Of a DNA stretch of 64,000 nt, positions 42,094 through 50,600 are shown piece after piece; position 1 is the first letter of the stretch, and each line of letters starts with the position of its first letter. Origin of the DNA: Streptomyces sindenensis (GTDB taxonomy: Bacteria; Actinomycetota; Actinomycetes; Streptomycetales; Streptomycetaceae). The position numbers were made by a program, and so were the translations under genes. The notes under the pieces are model-generated. The model was not told the DNA's origin. It was given only the letters and a program-made list of their open reading frames with translations, and did not search any database. The DNA is taken from assembly GCF_014649035.1 (NCBI RefSeq), contig NZ_BMSG01000007.1, forward strand, positions 1 to 64,000, written 5' to 3'.

Positions 42094-42834
42094 TCAGTCC
42101 GGTGCCGTGCGTACCAGCGGGTTCGCCTGGACCGAGTTGCGTACCGTGAACACCACCGAGTCCGGCTTGTAGCGGTCGTCCGACGTCTCCACCGGGCGGC
42201 CGTCCGGGGTGGTCGTGGTGCGGCGCACCCGCAGCAGCGGTGCGCCGCGTCGTACGGCCAGCTCACGGGCGTCCGTGGTGCCCGCGGCGACCGCGTCCAG
42301 GTGGTGTTCGCCGTGGCTCATGACCACGCCCGCCTCGTCGTAGAGGCTCTGGGTGACCGACTCGCAGTCGTCCGGGAGGCGTTCGACGGCCGCCGCGACC
42401 CACCCGGCGTACACCGTGCGTTCCAGGAGCGCCGGTTCGCCGTCCAGGGTGCGGACCCGCAGGACGTGCAGGACCGCGTCGCCGGGCGCGAGGTGGAGCT
42501 GGGCGGCCTCCGCCTCGGTCGCCTTCGCGTGGCGGGAGCCGAGGACCAGGCCGCCGGGGGTGCGGCCGCCCGCCCTGGCCCACTGGGCGAAGCTGCGCAG
42601 TTCGGCGAAGCTCTGGCTGGGGGTGGTGGACAGGACCGTGCGGCGGGCGCCCTGCCGGGAGCCGATCAGCCCCTCCGACTGGAGCGTGCCGAAGGCCTGC
42701 CGGAGGGTGCCGCGCGAAACGCCGTGGGCCAGGGCGAGTTCGGACTCGGACGGCAGCTCGGAGCCCACGGGGTAGGTGCCGTCGGCGATGGCGAGGCGCA
42801 GCTCCTCGGCGATCTGCTGGTGCCGTCGGGTCAC
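42094..42834 (-). CDS. GntR family regulator with UTRA domain
   Basis: 246 residues. Winged helix at about 3-70 (RHQQIAEELRLAIADGTYPVGSELPSESELALAHGVSRGTLRQAFGTLQSEGLI), then a UTRA ligand-binding domain from about 90 to 235 (LLERTVYAGW, SLYDEAGVVMSHGEHHLDAVAAG, LLRVRRTT). HutC/PhnF-type sensors bind small carboxylates or phosphonates. I chose the GTG at 42834 behind AGGAG over an ATG at 42855 with no ribosome site. It is divergent from the transport operon and is expected to repress it. Confidence 0.9.
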   Translation of the reverse strand: MTRRHQQIAEELRLAIADGTYPVGSELPSESELALAHGVSRGTLRQAFGTLQSEGLIGSRQGARRTVLSTTPSQSFAELRSFAQWARAGGRTPGGLVLGSRHAKATEAEAAQLHLAPGDAVLHVLRVRTLDGEPALLERTVYAGWVAAAVERLPDDCESVTQSLYDEAGVVMSHGEHHLDAVAAGTTDARELAVRRGAPLLRVRRTTTTPDGRPVETSDDRYKPDSVVFTVRNSVQANPLVRTAPD

Positions 42835-43163
42835 GTCTCTCCTAGGGAGCGTCATGGGGCGCCTTGGGGCGTCATGGGGCCTCGGGGCGGCGCGCGGGTG
42901 GATGGGCCAGGGTGATCATGTCATCCGTGCGAGGTGTTCCGCATCCTCGTAACTGCGCGCAGTCCATGTTCCCCGCCGAAGTGTGAACCCTGCGTCTTAC
43001 CAGATTCGAGGAACGTAAACCTACGTCTTCATAACGCTTCTGACCTGCACTTTTTCCTTCCGGAAGGCTTTACCTTCCTGCTGCCCTGCTGCTAGCTTCA
43101 GCTCGCTTACTGACGATGGCTTGTCCATACAGGTGGCTCGCCGCAGACCCAGGAGTACGCATC
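42835..43163. promoter_or_regulatory. Divergent control region of the GntR gene and ABC operon
   Basis: A 329-base AT-richer gap with no gene. CCTTCCGGAAGG (43056-43067) is a perfect 12-base palindrome. TTTACC (43069-43074) and TAGCTT (43093-43098), 18 bases apart, form a promoter candidate for the transport operon. CTTGTCCATACAGG (43120-43133), near-palindromic, lies 15-30 bases downstream of the predicted start and is a good operator position for the GntR repressor. AGGAG 9 bases before the GTG at 43164 is the ribosome site. Confidence 0.5.
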
Positions 43164-44312
43164 GTGAAGGCACACCATCCCCGCCGCGTCCTGACCGCCG
43201 CGGCCCTCGTCGGCCTCACCGCTCTGGTGGCCACCGGCTGTGGCTCCGCCCCCGACAACGCGGGCGGGCAGAACAGCAAGGCGGCGAAGGCGGAGTCGGC
43301 GGCGGACCTCGGCGGTATGGAGGAGCTCGTCGCGGCGGCGGAGAAGGAGGGCAAGCTCAACGTCTACGCCCTCGCGCCGGACTGGGCCAACTACGGCGAG
43401 ATGATCGCGGCGTTCGAGAAGAAGTACGCCATCGAGGTCAACAACGAGGACCCGGGCGGCAGCAGCCAGGGCGCGCTGAACGCGGCGGCCAAGCGCAAGG
43501 GCCAGGAGCGGGCCGTGGACGCGCTGGACCTGGGCACCTCGTACATGCAGGAGGCCAAGAAGCAGGGCCTGCTCGCGCCGTACAAGGTCAAGGGCTGGGG
43601 CGACATCCCGGACACGCAGAAGCAGCCGGACGCCTCCTTCATGAACAACTACGGCGGCTACATCTCCATCGGCTGTGACGCCAAGGCGGTGAAGAACTGC
43701 CCGGAGACGTATCGGGACCTGCTCAAGCCCGAGTACCGGAACAAGGTCGCGCTCAACGGCGACCCGACCGAGTCCAGTTCGGCGCTGGCCGCGGTGATCG
43801 CGGCCTCGCTCGCGGCCGGCGGTTCCCTGGACGACGCACAGCCGGGGCTCGACTTCTTCCAGGAGCTGCGGAAGAAGGGCAACTTCGTTCCCGCGAAGTC
43901 CACGCTGGCCACCATCCAGCAGGGCGAGACGCCGATCTCGATCGACTGGGACTACCTCAACCTGGGGTACGGCCAGAAGCTCGAGCCCAAGGGCGTCGAC
44001 TGGCAGGTCGTGGTGCCCGCCGACGGCCTGTACGCGCGCTACTACAACCAGGGCGTCAACAAGTACGCCCCGCACCCGGCGGCCGCCCGGCTGTGGCTGG
44101 AGTTCATCTACAGCCCCGAGGGCCAGAACATCTGGCTCAAGGGCTTCTCCCGCCCGGCGCTCCTGGAGGCGATGAAGAAGGACGGCACCGCCGACAAGGC
44201 CGCCGTCGCCCGGATCCCCGAGGTCCACGGCACTCCGCAGGCGCCGACCGCGGAGCAGGAGGCGAAGGCCAAGGAGACCGTCGTCCAGGGCTGGGGCAAG
44301 GCGGTCAGCTGA
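43164..44312 (+). CDS. ABC transporter substrate-binding lipoprotein
   Basis: 382 residues. Lipoprotein signal with lipobox VATGC (Cys23). The mature protein has the two-lobe family 1/8 solute-binding pattern (LNVYALAPDWANYGEMIAAFEKKY, EDPGGSSQGAL, SFMNNYGGYISIGCDAKAV, KVALNGDPTESSSALAAVIAA), close to binding proteins for polyamines, iron or 2-aminoethylphosphonate. It binds ligand outside the membrane and hands it to the two permeases. First gene of a four-gene operon. The ligand is unknown. Confidence 0.9.
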   Translation: MKAHHPRRVLTAAALVGLTALVATGCGSAPDNAGGQNSKAAKAESAADLGGMEELVAAAEKEGKLNVYALAPDWANYGEMIAAFEKKYAIEVNNEDPGGSSQGALNAAAKRKGQERAVDALDLGTSYMQEAKKQGLLAPYKVKGWGDIPDTQKQPDASFMNNYGGYISIGCDAKAVKNCPETYRDLLKPEYRNKVALNGDPTESSSALAAVIAASLAAGGSLDDAQPGLDFFQELRKKGNFVPAKSTLATIQQGETPISIDWDYLNLGYGQKLEPKGVDWQVVVPADGLYARYYNQGVNKYAPHPAAARLWLEFIYSPEGQNIWLKGFSRPALLEAMKKDGTADKAAVARIPEVHGTPQAPTAEQEAKAKETVVQGWGKAVS

Positions 44313-44314
44313 CC

Positions 44315-45277
44315 ATGCCCGACCAGACCGCACTTCCCGCCCCTGTCACGGGCTCCGTGCCCGTGACGGGCACGGCCGCCCCCGTGCCGCCCGCCCCGGC
44401 CGCCGCCGGGGGCGGGGGCGCCCCCCGCCGCCGTGGCGTGCGGGGGCACCGGTGGCCCGTCGTCGTCCCGTTCTTCGCGTTTCTCGCGGTGTGCTTCGGG
44501 CTGCCCGCCGGGACCATGATGTACGGGGCGTTCACCGTCCTGGACCCGGAGAGCGGTGCGAGCCGCTTCTCCACGGAGAACGTCAGCGGTTCGCTGTCCG
44601 GGGCGTACGCCACCGGGCTGACCGGGAGTGTCGAACTCTCGCTCGTGACCGCCCTGTTGGCGACCGTGATCGGCACGCTGATCGCCCAGGCCGTCGTCAC
44701 GTCGCCGCGCCCGGCGCTGCGTGGGGTCGTCGTCTCGGCGAGCGGGGTGCTCGCCAACTTCTCCGGGGCGCCGCTCGCCTTCGCGTTCATCGCGACGCTC
44801 GGTACGACCGGCACGGTCACCCAGCTCCTCCACCTGGACCGGACCGGCTTCAGCCTCTACAGCTTCACCGGTCTGGTGCTGGCCTACCTCTACTTCATGG
44901 TCCCGCTGATGGTGGTGACCGTGCTGCCCGCGCTCGACGGGCTGCGCTCCCAGTGGCAGGAGGCCGCCGCTTCCTGCGGGGCGACCCGGGGGCAGTACTG
45001 GCGCCACGTCGGGGTCCCGGTGCTGACGCCGTCGCTGCTCGGCGGCGCGGTGCTGATGTTCGGTACGGCGTTCGCCTCGCACGCCACCGCCGCCGTGATG
45101 GTCGGCTCCTCGCAGCCGCTGATCACGATCCAGATCGCCAACGCGCTCAACGGCAACGTCCTGGTGGGGCAGGAGAACCTGGCCCTGGCCATGAGCCTCA
45201 ACATGGTCGTGATCGCGCTGCTCGTGATGGCCGTACAGATACCGTTGCAGCGCAGGAGTGCCCGATGGCTCGGATGA
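44315..45277 (+). CDS. ABC transporter permease 1
   Basis: 320 residues. A 45-residue Pro/Ala/Gly-rich cytoplasmic tail precedes six membrane helices. The ATPase-contact loop (EAA) is WQEAAASCGATRGQYWRHVGVPVLTPSLLGG. ATG follows the binding-protein stop by two bases. It overlaps permease 2 by 13 bases, so translation is coupled. It belongs to the binding-protein-dependent permease family that imports iron, spermidine or phosphonates. Confidence 0.92.
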   Translation: MPDQTALPAPVTGSVPVTGTAAPVPPAPAAAGGGGAPRRRGVRGHRWPVVVPFFAFLAVCFGLPAGTMMYGAFTVLDPESGASRFSTENVSGSLSGAYATGLTGSVELSLVTALLATVIGTLIAQAVVTSPRPALRGVVVSASGVLANFSGAPLAFAFIATLGTTGTVTQLLHLDRTGFSLYSFTGLVLAYLYFMVPLMVVTVLPALDGLRSQWQEAAASCGATRGQYWRHVGVPVLTPSLLGGAVLMFGTAFASHATAAVMVGSSQPLITIQIANALNGNVLVGQENLALAMSLNMVVIALLVMAVQIPLQRRSARWLG

Positions 45278-46122
45278 AGTTGACCTCGCGGGCCGTCGTC
45301 CTGCCGCTCGCCGCGCTGTACTTCCTGGTGCCCATCGGCGCCTCGATCTGGTTCAGCGTCAACGAGGTCGAGGGCATCAGCTTCGACGCGTACACCCAGG
45401 GGCTCGGCACCGAGGGGCTGACCACCAGCCTGATGCTCTCGGTGCGCCTGGGCCTGGCCACCATCGTCTGCGGGCTGCTCCTGATGGTGCCGACCCTGGT
45501 GGCGGTCGCGCTCTATCTGCCGGGGCTGCGCCGGACCGTCGAGATCCTGTGCATGATGCCGCTGGTGGTCCCGCCGATCGCGCTGGTCGCGGGGGTGACC
45601 ACGGTGCTGTCCTGGGAACAGGACCTGGCCGACACGCCCTTCTACATGACCTTCCAGATGCTGCGGGACGAGAACTTCCCGCTCGTCCTCGTCCTTGTGT
45701 ACACGGTCATGTCCCTGCCGTTCCTGTACCGCTCGCTGGACGCCGGGCTGCGCGCCGTCGATCTGCGCACGCTCGTCGAGGCCGCCCGCTCGCTCGGTGC
45801 CTCCCGGCTCCAGACCCTGTGGCAGGTGATCGTGCCGAACCTGCGGACCGCCGTGGTGGGCGGCGCGGTCCTCAGCCTGGCCATGGTGCTCGGCGAGTAC
45901 ACCGTCGCCTCCGTGCTCTCCTACCGTCCGTTCTCCGTCTGGATGGTGGAGATCAAGGACTCCGAGGCGCAGCTCTCGGTGGCGGCCGCGATGCTGAGCC
46001 TGCTGATCACGTGGGGGCTGCTGCTCCTGCTCACCACCCTGGCCGGTGGCCGCAGCCGCCGTCGTACGCCCCCGAACTCCGGACGCGAGAACCGCGAGAA
46101 CCGAAAGAAGACCGTGTCATGA
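45265..46122 (+). CDS. ABC transporter permease 2
   Basis: 285 residues with six predicted helices (LPLAALYFLVPIGASIWF, LGLATIVCGLLLMVPTLVAVALY, and others) and an EAA loop LVEAARSLGASRLQTLWQVIVPNLRTAVVGG. GCAGGAG precedes the ATG at 45265, inside the end of permease 1. Its stop overlaps the start of the ATPase (ATGA). The two permeases form the heterodimeric channel. Confidence 0.92.
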   Translation: MARMKLTSRAVVLPLAALYFLVPIGASIWFSVNEVEGISFDAYTQGLGTEGLTTSLMLSVRLGLATIVCGLLLMVPTLVAVALYLPGLRRTVEILCMMPLVVPPIALVAGVTTVLSWEQDLADTPFYMTFQMLRDENFPLVLVLVYTVMSLPFLYRSLDAGLRAVDLRTLVEAARSLGASRLQTLWQVIVPNLRTAVVGGAVLSLAMVLGEYTVASVLSYRPFSVWMVEIKDSEAQLSVAAAMLSLLITWGLLLLLTTLAGGRSRRRTPPNSGRENRENRKKTVS

Positions 46123-47192
46123 CCGTCCCCGTGCATCTCAAGCAACTGCGCCGGAAGTTCGGCTCCACGGTCGCGCTCGACGGGCTCGACCTGGAGATCG
46201 CCGCGGGCGAGATGGTCGCCCTGCTCGGCCCGTCCGGCTGCGGGAAGACCACCGCCCTGCGCATCGTCGCGGGCTTCGAGACCGCCGACGGCGGCGAGCT
46301 GCTGATGGGCGGCGACGACGTCACCTCCGTCCCGGCCAACCGCCGGGACATCGGCATGGTGTTCCAGTCGTACAGCCTGTTCCCGAACATGACGGCCGCC
46401 GAGAACATCGCGTACGGCCTGCGGGTACGGGGCCGGGGTGCCGCCGAACGCAAGCAGCGGGCGGGGGAGTTGCTGGATCTGGTCGGGCTGCCCGGCCGTG
46501 AGGGCCACTACCCGCACCAGCTCTCCGGCGGCCAGCAGCAGCGCGTCGCACTCGCCCGCGCCCTGGCGATCCGGCCCAAGGTGCTGCTCCTGGACGAGCC
46601 GCTGTCCGCCCTGGACGCCAAGGTGCGGCTCAGCCTCCGCGAGGAGATCCGGCGCATCCAGCTGGATCTGGGCATCACCACCGTCTTCGTCACCCACGAC
46701 CAGGAGGAGGCGCTGTCCATGGCGGACCGCGTCGCCGTGATGAAGGACGGCCGGCTCGAACAGTGCGCCGCCCCGAGCGAGTTGTACGACCGCCCGGCCA
46801 CGCCGTTCGTCGCCGAGTTCGTCGGCACCATGAACCGGCTGCCGGGCACCGTCCGGGACGGCGGGGTCGTCGAGCTGTTCGGGCGGCGGCTGCCCGTCCA
46901 CGGCGAGCGGCCCGCCGCCGGCGCCGAGGTCGACGTCCTGCTGCGCCCCGAGGGGCTGGCGGTGGGCGCCGCCGACGACGGGGTGGGGACCCCGGCGACC
47001 GTACGGGTGGCGACCTTCCTCGGGCCCACCACCCGGCTGCACCTGACCACCGATTCCGGGGTCGCGTGCAAGGCGGACCTGCCCAGCTGGGAGGCGACCG
47101 CCCTGGCTCCGGGAGCGCGCTGCACGATCACCCCGCACGAGCACCCCGTGCTCGTCGCCGAGCGGGCCGGTGCCCCGTCCGTCACGGTGTAG
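46119..47192 (+). CDS. ABC transporter ATP-binding protein with TOBE domain
   Basis: 357 residues. Walker A GPSGCGKTT near 38, Q-loop Gln in MVFQSYSLFPNM, signature LSGGQQQRVALARAL, Walker B LLLDEPLSALDAK, switch His in VFVTHDQEEALS. The C-terminal 115 residues form a TOBE-type regulatory domain (MNRLPGTVRDGGVVELFGRRLPV). The closest functional groups are PotA/FbpC/PhnT, so polyamine, iron(III) or aminoethylphosphonate uptake are the candidates. Confidence 0.94.
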   Translation: MTVPVHLKQLRRKFGSTVALDGLDLEIAAGEMVALLGPSGCGKTTALRIVAGFETADGGELLMGGDDVTSVPANRRDIGMVFQSYSLFPNMTAAENIAYGLRVRGRGAAERKQRAGELLDLVGLPGREGHYPHQLSGGQQQRVALARALAIRPKVLLLDEPLSALDAKVRLSLREEIRRIQLDLGITTVFVTHDQEEALSMADRVAVMKDGRLEQCAAPSELYDRPATPFVAEFVGTMNRLPGTVRDGGVVELFGRRLPVHGERPAAGAEVDVLLRPEGLAVGAADDGVGTPATVRVATFLGPTTRLHLTTDSGVACKADLPSWEATALAPGARCTITPHEHPVLVAERAGAPSVTV

Positions 47193-47247
47193 ATGAAGGG
47201 GAGCGAGTCCGCGAGGGCCGGAAAGCCGGCCGCCGCGAGCGCTGCGC

Positions 47248-47335
47248 GTGATGCCCCTGAACCTGTCGCGTGATGCCCCTGGACCTGTGGCACGGCGGTG
47301 CCGAGGCCGCCTGTGGCACGGCGGTGCCGAGGCCG
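47248..47335 (+). repeat. Two short direct repeats after the ABC operon
   Basis: GTGATGCCCCTGAACCTGTC is followed by GTGATGCCCCTGGACCTGTG, and CTGTGGCACGGCGGTGCCGA occurs twice with GGCCG between. They lie between the ATPase stop and the terminator. No gene is supported here. Confidence 0.75.
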
Positions 47336-47365
47336 ACGACGTCACGGTGGGCCGAGACCGAAGAC

Positions 47366-47407
47366 CACGGGGGCCCGGGACCGGTACGCCGGTCCCGGGC
47401 CCCCGTG
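47366..47407. terminator. Terminator between the ABC operon and the SDR gene
   Basis: A perfect 19-bp stem (47366-47384 with 47389-47407) and 4-base loop, 7 bases before the SDR stop on the opposite strand. It can end transcription in both directions. Confidence 0.88.
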
Positions 47408-47413
47408 CCGTGC

Positions 47414-48172
47414 TCACAGCGTGCGGTGCACCTTCGTGTTGGAGGCCTGGGCGCGCGGGCGGACGACCAGGAGGTCGATGTTGACGTGGCTGGGGCGGGT
47501 GACGGCCCAGCCGATCGTGTCGGCCACGTCCTCGGCGGTCAGCGGGGCGTCGACGCCCGCGTAGACCTTGGCGGCCTTCTCGGTGTCGCCGCGGAAGCGC
47601 GTGGTGGCGAACTCCTCGGTCCTGACCATGCCGGGGGCCACCTCGATGACGCGGACGGGGGTGCCGACGATCTCCAGCCGCAGGGTCTCGGCCAGGACGT
47701 GCTCGCCGTGCTTGGCGGCGACGTACCCGCCGCCGCCCTCGTACGAGGAGAGCGCCGCGGTCGACGAAAGGATCACGATCGTGCCGTCGCCGCTCGCGGT
47801 GAGGGCGGGCAGCAGGGCCTGGGTGACGTTGAGCGTGCCGATCACGTTCGTCTCGTACATCTGGCGCCAGTCGGCGGGATCGCCGGTCGCCACCGGGTCG
47901 GCCCCGAGCGCCCCGCCCGCGTTGTTGACGAGGACGGCGAGGGAGCGGAACGCGGTGGCGAACTCGTCGACCGCCGCCCGGTCGGTGACGTCCAGGGCGT
48001 ACGCCGTCGCCTGGTGACCGGCCTCGTTGAGCTCGGCGGCCAGCGCCTCGATGCGGTCCTTGCGGCGCGCGGTGAGGACGACGCGGAAGCCCTCGGCGGC
48101 CAGCGTACGGGCGGTCGCGGCGCCGATGCCGCTGCTCGCGCCGGTGACGACGGCGATGGGGGTGGCGGCCAT
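47414..48172 (-). CDS. Short-chain dehydrogenase/reductase
   Basis: 252 residues of a classical SDR: TGASSGIG cofactor motif, NNAG at about 85, catalytic Ser in IVILSSTAALSSYEGGGGYVAAKHG with YxxxK as Tyr-Val-Ala-Ala-Lys, and VAPGMVRTEEF. The motif after the Rossmann glycines, TARRKDR, favours NADPH. The substrate is unknown. ATG at 48172 follows GAGGAGATC. It is most like the YdfG/serine dehydrogenase group, based on LDVTDRAAVDEF. Confidence 0.9.
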   Translation of the reverse strand: MAATPIAVVTGASSGIGAATARTLAAEGFRVVLTARRKDRIEALAAELNEAGHQATAYALDVTDRAAVDEFATAFRSLAVLVNNAGGALGADPVATGDPADWRQMYETNVIGTLNVTQALLPALTASGDGTIVILSSTAALSSYEGGGGYVAAKHGEHVLAETLRLEIVGTPVRVIEVAPGMVRTEEFATTRFRGDTEKAAKVYAGVDAPLTAEDVADTIGWAVTRPSHVNIDLLVVRPRAQASNTKVHRTL

Positions 48173-48264
48173 GGCGGATCTCCTCGGGCGGCTGCTGAAC
48201 GGGTACGGGGCAAGGATAGGCAGGCGTCGCGGGGCGCCCCGTGCGCGGTGCGCGGTGCGCGCCG

Positions 48265-48999
48265 TTACGCCGGTGGGCGCCCGAACTCGCGGACGGCGTC
48301 GGACACGATCGTCTCCAGGTGGCCGTGGTGGGCGCCGCGCCAGTACACCCGGGAGCACTCCGTGCACTGGGCGAACACGTCGTACGCCTCCTGCGTGCCG
48401 TGCTCCAGCAGTCCGCTCACGGAGTCCTTGGCGGCCCCGGTCAGGGTCCCGTTGCACGAGGTGCAGCGGGACCACGGGTCCAGGGCCGGGGCGAAGCGGC
48501 CGAGCACGTCGCGGAGCTGCTCCGTGGGGCGGTCGCTGTAGACGTACGCCCCCGCCCAGATCTCGCGGCGGCGCAGCAGCCCGCGGTCCCGGGAGAGCAG
48601 GACGCGCCGCTCGCGCGCGGAGAGGGCGGCCAGGGCGGGGTCGCCGATGTCCTCGCTCTCGTACGCGGCGTCGACGCCCAGGAGCCGCAGCCGGCGGGCC
48701 AGCGTGCCGAGATGGACGTCGAGGAGGAAGCGCAGGGGTGCGCCGGGGACCCGCTGGGGGCGTTCCACGGCGCGTACGTCGACGTGTTCGCCGGGGCCGG
48801 GCACGTGCGAGCGGGCCACCGGGGCGCCGTTCACCAGCAGCGTTCCGGCCTCGGTGAGCGGGACGCCGAGGGACTCGATGACATGGCCGAGGGTCGAGGA
48901 GCCGTCGGTGACGAGGGGGGTGGGCCCGCCGCGTCGGTCATGCGGGACGAAGAGCCGCAGCTCAGGGGCTACTTCGAGGGTGATCTCGGGGCCGTTCAC
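48265..48999 (-). CDS. Mut7-C RNase domain protein with ubiquitin-like N-terminus
   Basis: 244 residues. The N-terminal 80 form a ThiS/MoaD-like Mut7-C ubiquitin domain (ITLEVAPELRLFV, LVNGAPVARSHVPGPGEHVDV). The C-terminal Mut7-C RNase domain (PIN-like) contains FLLDVHLGTLARRLRLLGVDAAYESEDIGD, LLSRDRGLLRRR and a zinc ribbon with CTSCNGTL and CTECSRVYWRG. The fold predicts an RNA nuclease. Start is GTG at 48999 with a poor ribosome site. Function in Streptomyces is unknown. Confidence 0.9.
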   Translation of the reverse strand: MNGPEITLEVAPELRLFVPHDRRGGPTPLVTDGSSTLGHVIESLGVPLTEAGTLLVNGAPVARSHVPGPGEHVDVRAVERPQRVPGAPLRFLLDVHLGTLARRLRLLGVDAAYESEDIGDPALAALSARERRVLLSRDRGLLRRREIWAGAYVYSDRPTEQLRDVLGRFAPALDPWSRCTSCNGTLTGAAKDSVSGLLEHGTQEAYDVFAQCTECSRVYWRGAHHGHLETIVSDAVREFGRPPA

Positions 49000-49074
49000 C
49001 CGGTCAGGATGCCACCGGCGGGGGACGGCCTGCCAGGGATTTGGCGGGGCGCGCGGGTGTGCGCCCCGGCCGGT

Positions 49075-49896
49075 TCAGTGCGGTGCGAACGCCGTCGGGG
49101 GCACGCCCACCGTCGCGGTGAAGTCCCGCACCAGATGGGCCTGGTCGCTGTAGCCGAGGTCCGCCGCGAGCCGCGCCCAGTCGACTTCCGGGCCGGACTC
49201 GGCGGCCTCCAGCGCCTCGTGGACGCGGTAGCGGAGGATGACCCACTTCGGGCCGACGCCGACATACGCCGCGAACAGCCGTTGCAGGGAGCGGGCGGAG
49301 AGTCCGGTGTCCCGGGCGAGCCCGTCCACCCGGCGCACCGTGCGGTCGGTACGCACCCGGTCGACGGCGGCCATCGCGAGAGCCGCCCGGGAGTCGGGGC
49401 GCGGCTCCAGCGCCAGCAGGAAGACGTCCAGCGCCGCGACCCGCGCGTCCTCGTCGTCCGGGCCGAGGACCGCGTCGACGGGGGGCGGCAGCCGCAGCAC
49501 CCCGGCCGCGTCGGCCCGCAGCCCGGTCCAGGCGGAGACCGGGGGCCCGGGGGCGAACGGGCGGAAGCCGCCGGGCCGGAACTGCACCCCGCAGACCCGG
49601 CCGCGCCCGGCCAGCTTCCGGGTGAAGAGCCCGGGGTCCACCCCCGCCACCTCGGCGTACCCGGACCGCTCCCGGGGGCTGTCCCCCGCCTCGTACCGCT
49701 GGCAGACCAGGTTCACCGACGGGTGCGGGACGACATGGGCGGCGTACGGCTCGGCGAGGTCCCAGTCGATCAGCCAGTAGTGCTCCAGATACGGGCGCAG
49801 CGCGGCGGCGGGCTCGCGGCGGCGGAAGCGGACGTGCGCGAAGAGGTCCGGGGCGTCGACGATGCCCCGGGTGTCGCGGCGGGGTCCGGCGGCCAT
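49075..49896 (-). CDS. AraC family transcriptional regulator
   Basis: 273 residues. An N-terminal sensor half (LRPYLEHYWLIDWDLAEPYAAHVVPHPSVNLVCQR, VCGVQFRPGGFRPF) of the DUF6597 type precedes two AraC helix-turn-helices (VDGLARDTGLSARSLQRLFAAYVGVGPKWVILRYRVHEAL, WARLAADLGYSDQAHLVRDFTATVGVPPTAF). On the minus strand TAAAAT at 49909-49904 lies 7 bases before the ATG and no ribosome site is present, so the message is probably leaderless. It is divergent from the TIGR03086 gene, a likely target. Confidence 0.9.
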   Translation of the reverse strand: MAAGPRRDTRGIVDAPDLFAHVRFRRREPAAALRPYLEHYWLIDWDLAEPYAAHVVPHPSVNLVCQRYEAGDSPRERSGYAEVAGVDPGLFTRKLAGRGRVCGVQFRPGGFRPFAPGPPVSAWTGLRADAAGVLRLPPPVDAVLGPDDEDARVAALDVFLLALEPRPDSRAALAMAAVDRVRTDRTVRRVDGLARDTGLSARSLQRLFAAYVGVGPKWVILRYRVHEALEAAESGPEVDWARLAADLGYSDQAHLVRDFTATVGVPPTAFAPH

Positions 49897-49994
49897 GACC
49901 ACGATTTTAGTGGGGGCTCCGGTCGAGTGGGGGATCCGGACGTCTGTCGTGTTTCTTCAAGACGCGGGCCGGGCGCCCGGCGCAGGGTGGGGGC

Positions 49995-50600
49995 ATGACT
50001 CAGACGATCGGTGAACTGCTGGAAACCGCCGCGGACCGGGCCCTGCCCGTGGTGCGGGGGATCGACGACGGGCAACTGGGCGGCCCCACGCCCTGCGCCG
50101 AGTACGACGTACGGGCGCTGCTGAACCACCTGTTCCTGGTGGTCGTGAACTTCCAGGCCCTGGCGGCCCGCGAGGACGTGGATTTTGGTCAGGAGCCGGA
50201 CTTCGTGGCGGACGGCGACTGGCGGGGCAGGTTCGGCGAGGAGACGGCCCGGCTGGTGGCGGCGTGGAGCGTGCCGGGTGTCGAGGAGGGCACGACGGGG
50301 CGGATGGGGCTGCCGGCCCGGACGGTGGGGCTCATGGTGCTCGGCGATCTGACCGTGCACGCCTGGGACCTGGCGCGGGCGACCGGCACGGACTTCGAGC
50401 CGGACCGGAGCGTGCTGGACGAGGTGGGCCCGGGGCTGGCGGCGATGGCTCCGCAGGCCCGGGAGATGAATATGTTCGGCGAGCCGTTCCCGGTGCCGGA
50501 GAGCGCTACGGCTTTCGAACGGCTGCTGGCGGTGACGGGGCGCGATCCGGGGTGGACGCGGGGGACGGCGGCCGGGGCGAGCGGGACGACCGCGGGCTGA
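49995..50600 (+). CDS. TIGR03086 family (DinB/mycothiol-dependent maleylpyruvate isomerase-like) protein
   Basis: 201 residues. The N-terminal four-helix bundle reads ELLETAADRALPVVRGIDDGQLGGPTPCAEYDVRALLNHLF, with His in NHLF and later LMVLGDLTVHAWDLARATG. The DinB/MDMPI group coordinates a metal with three His and uses mycothiol or another thiol. The substrate is not known. ATG at 49995 is 99 bases from the divergent AraC gene. Its last 95 bases overlap the convergent 50506-50853 gene. Confidence 0.87.
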   Translation: MTQTIGELLETAADRALPVVRGIDDGQLGGPTPCAEYDVRALLNHLFLVVVNFQALAAREDVDFGQEPDFVADGDWRGRFGEETARLVAAWSVPGVEEGTTGRMGLPARTVGLMVLGDLTVHAWDLARATGTDFEPDRSVLDEVGPGLAAMAPQAREMNMFGEPFPVPESATAFERLLAVTGRDPGWTRGTAAGASGTTAG

